64,000 bases of DNA from Pseudisothecium myosuroides. Taxonomy: Eukaryota > Streptophyta > Bryopsida > Hypnales > Lembophyllaceae. Every line of letters begins with the position of its first letter. The stretch's first letter is position 1. The translations under genes and the position numbers were made by a program. Shown here in pieces: positions 59,738 through 64,000 of the stretch. The notes beneath the pieces were generated by a model. That model searched no databases and was not told where the DNA came from. It saw only the letters and a list, made by a program, of their open reading frames with translations. Location: contig OX637289.1 of the NCBI GenBank assembly GCA_951799445.1, positions 25,048,245 to 25,112,244 of the forward strand, given 5' to 3'.

Positions 59738-60675
59738 AAAGGATAGTATTCAATGCAATATTCAGTGAGAAGAATTCCTATATCATGTCAATTCAATCAA
59801 ATTTTGCATGTCCTTTTAGGATTCTTAAAAGATAATATTAACTACCAAAACCACAAGCCGTAGGATTTGAAATTCTTATCTAATGGTCGGTAGTGAGAAA
59901 CCTTAGTACCTTGCTATATCTTTCTTTATACGTAAAATCAAAATCTCCTCAAAATTTATATGACATGAGTTGTCTATTTAATAACCAGTGGCCAAAGAAG
60001 ATAAATTTTTAGTAATGTAATTCATGACCAACTAGCATTGAAGGCTTGCAATATATTATATACAACCAATTGGACGTACCATTTAGCACTAAAAACAACA
60101 TTTTAGTAATTTTTTTATTAATTGGTTGTCTTAAATCCACCATGGTCGTGGTAGTGCACGGGTGACAAGATTGATGCATTAGCTACGCTTATCTAAGAAA
60201 TTTCCAATGATTGGTAAGAGCATTCCGTGCACACATTTTCTTTGCTTCTACTTTGATGCTAGTTTTGCATTCTTGACCTCAAAGGTTGCCTTTTCATGTT
60301 TATTTTAAGACTTTTTAATACACTTTCTTTCACTAAATTTTTTTCTTGATTAATGCATGCAATATTCATCAATGAATCTAGTGACTAATAAAATTTAGCC
60401 TTGTCTAATTTCTATCATTACAACATGTACACCAAATCCTAAACCATGAATGACCTAGGACTATACTCGTGGCTACATAGGAATATCAAAATGTACCTAA
60501 TTAATTTCAATATTAGAATCTTTTTGCATTTGCCAATAAGACACAAAAAAATATGAAGTTAATTAATAAAAGGACCTTGTTCAAATGTTTATTTGAATGG
60601 TTTTCATACAAGGTCATTGTTACAAACTTTTACCAAAAGACTACTAAGGTAGAAGGCTCAAGAACAGTTCAGGCA

Positions 60676-60917
60676 TTTAGAACCGCCCACCCCATAAATG
60701 TACACAGTTTGTACATGTTTTTTTTTCATAGCCTTCACTGATGTACCAACAGTGTACATTTCAGGGGTGGGCGGTTTTAGAGCCTTAGGGTAGTTCAACT
60801 TCAAAATTTCATAACTAATTCAAAAATGATCCAAAAAATATGAAACGACTTGGATTAGATGCCAACTCCTCTTGTCTTTGAAAGAAAATTCACTGAAAAA
60901 TATTTTGAGAATTTTCA
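60676..60917 (+). repeat. F3 repeat, copy 2, with inverted repeat
   Basis: AACCGCCCACCCC...ATGTACAC (60681-60705) and GTGTACAT...GGGGTGGGCGGTT (60752-60776) are 25-bp inverted arms with two mismatches around a 46-bp loop. The following 140 bp is similar to 8100-8236. Confidence 0.8.
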
Positions 60918-63900
60918 CCTGCTTAAAATTCAGTTCCAGTGCTTAGATGGTTGGTTTATGGACCTTCTACCTTACATGTCCCTATTTTTCTATACTAAGT
61001 TAGAAAAAGTTAAGGAAAGTTGGTAGTCTTCTGGGTAGAAGATTGTAATGTACATATCATATGCTCTTTGATTGAAATAACCAAGCCTATTACAATGTTC
61101 AAAATGCTTAATTCAAAGTGCTCCAAATTTGATATTCTAGATAATAAACACAATGCTTCAAAACAATGTTTCAGTCTTTGAAGCAACTTCTCATTCATCC
61201 AAAACAATAGTTGAATCTTTAAATGACAATCTTCATTTATGACCAATTCTATAAAATTGAGGTAAATAATATGTTTTTACAATATGATATCCAATTGTTG
61301 CTCTCACATGCAATGATGGTTGTCTAAATTACACTATGGAGAATGTAAGCTTCTTAATCACTACATTGTTATCACCTACATTGTTAAGACAAAAATAAAG
61401 AGAATCTATTTTACAAGCTAATATATGGTTATAATAATTGTTAAATGATATCTCTATCATTATTTACACCCAATTTGAATTTTGCACTTCATCTTCACAT
61501 GAATTAAAACTATTCACAAGCACAATTTCAATACACAAAATAGATTTGAAATTAATGTATCAAAACGTTTCAAAAGAAGAGACTACCAATTTTGGCTCCC
61601 CCCCCAAAATCCAAAAGAATAAGAATAAGAGGACGTTGTCATTTCAGTTGTTCATGATTTGAAGCATTGTTCATGATCTTAGAAAGAAAAGAAAGGGACA
61701 ATGCCATTTTTGGTTGGTTATGATTTGAGGCAATCTTCATAATCTTGATTGTTTTTGAAATTTGACGATTTATAGTTTCTCTCATGAGGTGTTTGGTATA
61801 AATGAAAATTTGCACATTACATGTGTATATATGATGTAGGAGACCAAATGCTCCAAAGCCATGGAATGCCCACTTCACAAGTTGTAGGGGCGGGTGGGTG
61901 ATTGCAAAAAACACTTGCCCTATTTTGCATCTCAACATCAAACCTTGCATGGTGATTTGTTTTTAGGCCATAACTTTTGCATTATAGCTCCAAATGACTG
62001 AAGATTTACTCATGACTATTTAACACCTTGCATAAGTTTTCTGCAATTTAAAAAAAAACTACTATCCAAAATAAGCCCCAAATTTTATGTCACATTTGCC
62101 AATTTGGGGATGGGGGTAGTACTATTTAGTATCCAAACAACAAATTTCAAGTGAAATTTGGAGGGGATGGTCTTCTAAAGACTTGTAGCTACTATTTAAA
62201 GTAATTCTAAAAATATTTAATTGTATGTGGTGTAGAAGTTTACAAAGTGAGCTTCTTTTTGCTTGCATTTTGAAAAATATAAAATATTATTTTGGAACAT
62301 ATAAAGTATTATTTTGGTATTTATTCTGGTGAATGACCATCTCTACAAAGTTGTTGCAAATAAATGTATTTTTATTTATTTATTTAATTTATCTCCTATT
62401 TTTTCTTAATTAAAACATCCAAGTACCTATTTTCTTAAGATTTGGCACTTTTCTAGTTCTCCTACTTAAAGAATTTTTCTACACTTTTCCGTTGGTGATT
62501 ACCTTCATCTTAGAGGTGTATAAATTATCTATATTTTATAAATTTAAAAAAATTATAATTTTAAAGTACTCCAAAAAAAATCATGAGTATTATTTAAAAT
62601 ACAATAAAATCAGTAAATGTTTCTTGCAATCATCCAAGTTCAAATTCTGCTACCTACATTGCTTCTAGGTTGATATAAATCAATGTATAGAGCACATTGG
62701 AATATATATTGAGTGGTATTAACATTGATTGTCTTGTTGTTGGAATTATTTTGTTGCCAATAATTTGATGTATTTTCTATTTAATGAAATAATTAAGAAT
62801 TCACTCAAACGACTAATTTACAAATAATTATGACAAATAACAAACTTGACTCACAAGACAACTAGGTCTTAAGACCATCTTCAAGTCATCTCGCTAATCT
62901 ATCAAGCCTGAAAATATTCTATGAACACGTCTAACATACTAGACACAACACAATATTGTTCAATATATGTCCTACAAGATAGACATGGACCAAAACGTGT
63001 TTGACAAGACTTGTAACCTTTTTTACTAGTGAATGTTGTGTTAATGTGAGTGCATGGTTGAGTGGAATAAATGTGGCGGAAGTCTATATCCATATAGCTC
63101 ACTACAAGGCTAGCCAAAAAAACTTTGCATAAGGAAAGTGAATATAATAATTTGGAGAAAGATACATGGTGGGTAGGATAAGCATTGGAAAGGATCCTTT
63201 TAGAACCCTACAATATGTCTTGCCAAAAATGCCTAGTGACATCATCTAGTCATCCTAGTACTCTAAATCTTGAAAATGCCAACGGTTTGAAATTTATCCA
63301 ATCTTCAATGTTGATCTGAAGCCCATCTACAATTTCTAGTCTTATCTAGGATTCTAAATATGTTTTGGAAAAAAACATTGTTTTGACTTTTTTATAGACT
63401 TTTAAAAATATAATTCAATTCAATCCTTTCAAAAGTCCATAACTATTATTTTAAAATGACTATCAAGTAAAGCAATATAATTTTTAAGCACCTCAATCTA
63501 CATTACAACACATGATGAGTCACTAATACAATAACAAGAATGTTCACTTCAATAAAAAGACTCTCATACAATGTTATATGGAGTTTTTTGAATTCATATT
63601 GCAACTTTAAAAGTCTATAGCTCTTTATTTCAAGAAGAGACCTTCTAAATAATTACATAGTTGTCTTTGCATTCAAGTTGGAAATGTATGCATAAATTTG
63701 TAGCTACAATAGTGTAGTGAATTATCTACAATGTGGCTTGCAATGCAAAGGTCACATTGAAAACAAAACTATGATTGAGTGGTCTACACAATCATGCACA
63801 CACCCGTTGATGTGTAGTGAGGTTCCGTTGTGGTGAAAATAGATGTATTCAACTATGACCTACGCTCTCATGATTAGCCTTACTAAAATGTTCTCACCAT

Positions 63901-64000
63901 TGGCAACAAAATACAATACACAAAATAACTTTATAAACAAATTTGCGTCTCAAATAACTAATCAATTCTCAAAGGTCTATTTTTAAAAAAAATTCTAAAA

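Larger units (their letters stand above)
55806..64000. other. Right-hand intergenic region
   Basis: Apart from the tandem duplications at 58.8-59.7 kb and the F3 copy at 60.7 kb, I see no gene. A 147-codon minus-strand frame at 56465-56908 has no recognisable domain, and part of its sequence recurs near 61.89 kb, so it is probably repeat-derived. Confidence 0.6.

Overview
The window is nuclear DNA from a eukaryote, strongly A+T rich by eye (roughly three quarters) and made mostly of non-coding sequence and transposon debris. Three things point to the green-plant lineage. A diverged fragment of the splicing factor SART1/DOT2 reads closest to plant DOT2. There are small elements with Stowaway-type ends (TA plus CTCCCT...GTCCC) and a pogo/Emigrant-like end. 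There are 5'-truncated LINE-like tails with 13-14 bp target duplications. I cannot name the species. The thrombospondin-repeat protease suggests a non-seed plant or streptophyte alga more than an angiosperm, but that is inference.

The left three quarters (193-47072, minus strand) is a single very large gene, read from about 47 kb down to the left edge, where it runs off the window. I could join 17 coding exons across GT...AG junctions with consistent phase, giving an open frame of 919 codons. In order it encodes a signal peptide, an I9 propeptide, a proteinase K-type S8 domain (Asp195, His241, Asn329, Ser394), a pre-peptidase-C-like (PPC) beta domain, a Ser/Thr-rich linker and at least four thrombospondin type 1 (TSP1) repeats. 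The last repeat is cut by the window edge. The exons total 2757 bp spread over about 46.9 kb. Introns range from 181 bp to about 14.0 kb and hold repeated DNA: a family of roughly 0.9 kb elements ending in TTAACCCCTAAAG (called F1 here), a second inverted-end family (F2), MITEs, LINE tails, microsatellites and a 124-bp-arm hairpin.

The right quarter (47.1-64 kb) has no complete gene that I can recognise. It holds two more F1 copies (one interrupted by a Stowaway-like element), a SART1/DOT2 C-terminal fragment (55805-54873, minus) with one intron and one frameshift, a plausible orphan first coding exon just downstream of it (54408-54341, minus), a tandem array of four 82-bp units (59416-59737) inside a larger duplication, and a repeat at 60.7 kb shared with 8.0 kb. 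I found no rRNA, convincing tRNA, CRISPR array, organellar or prokaryotic gene.

The protease is predicted to be secreted, matured by removal of its propeptide, and tethered to partners or matrix through its PPC and TSP1 modules. No neighbouring gene shares an obvious pathway with it. The SART1 fragment relates to the U4/U6.U5 tri-snRNP only by ancestry.
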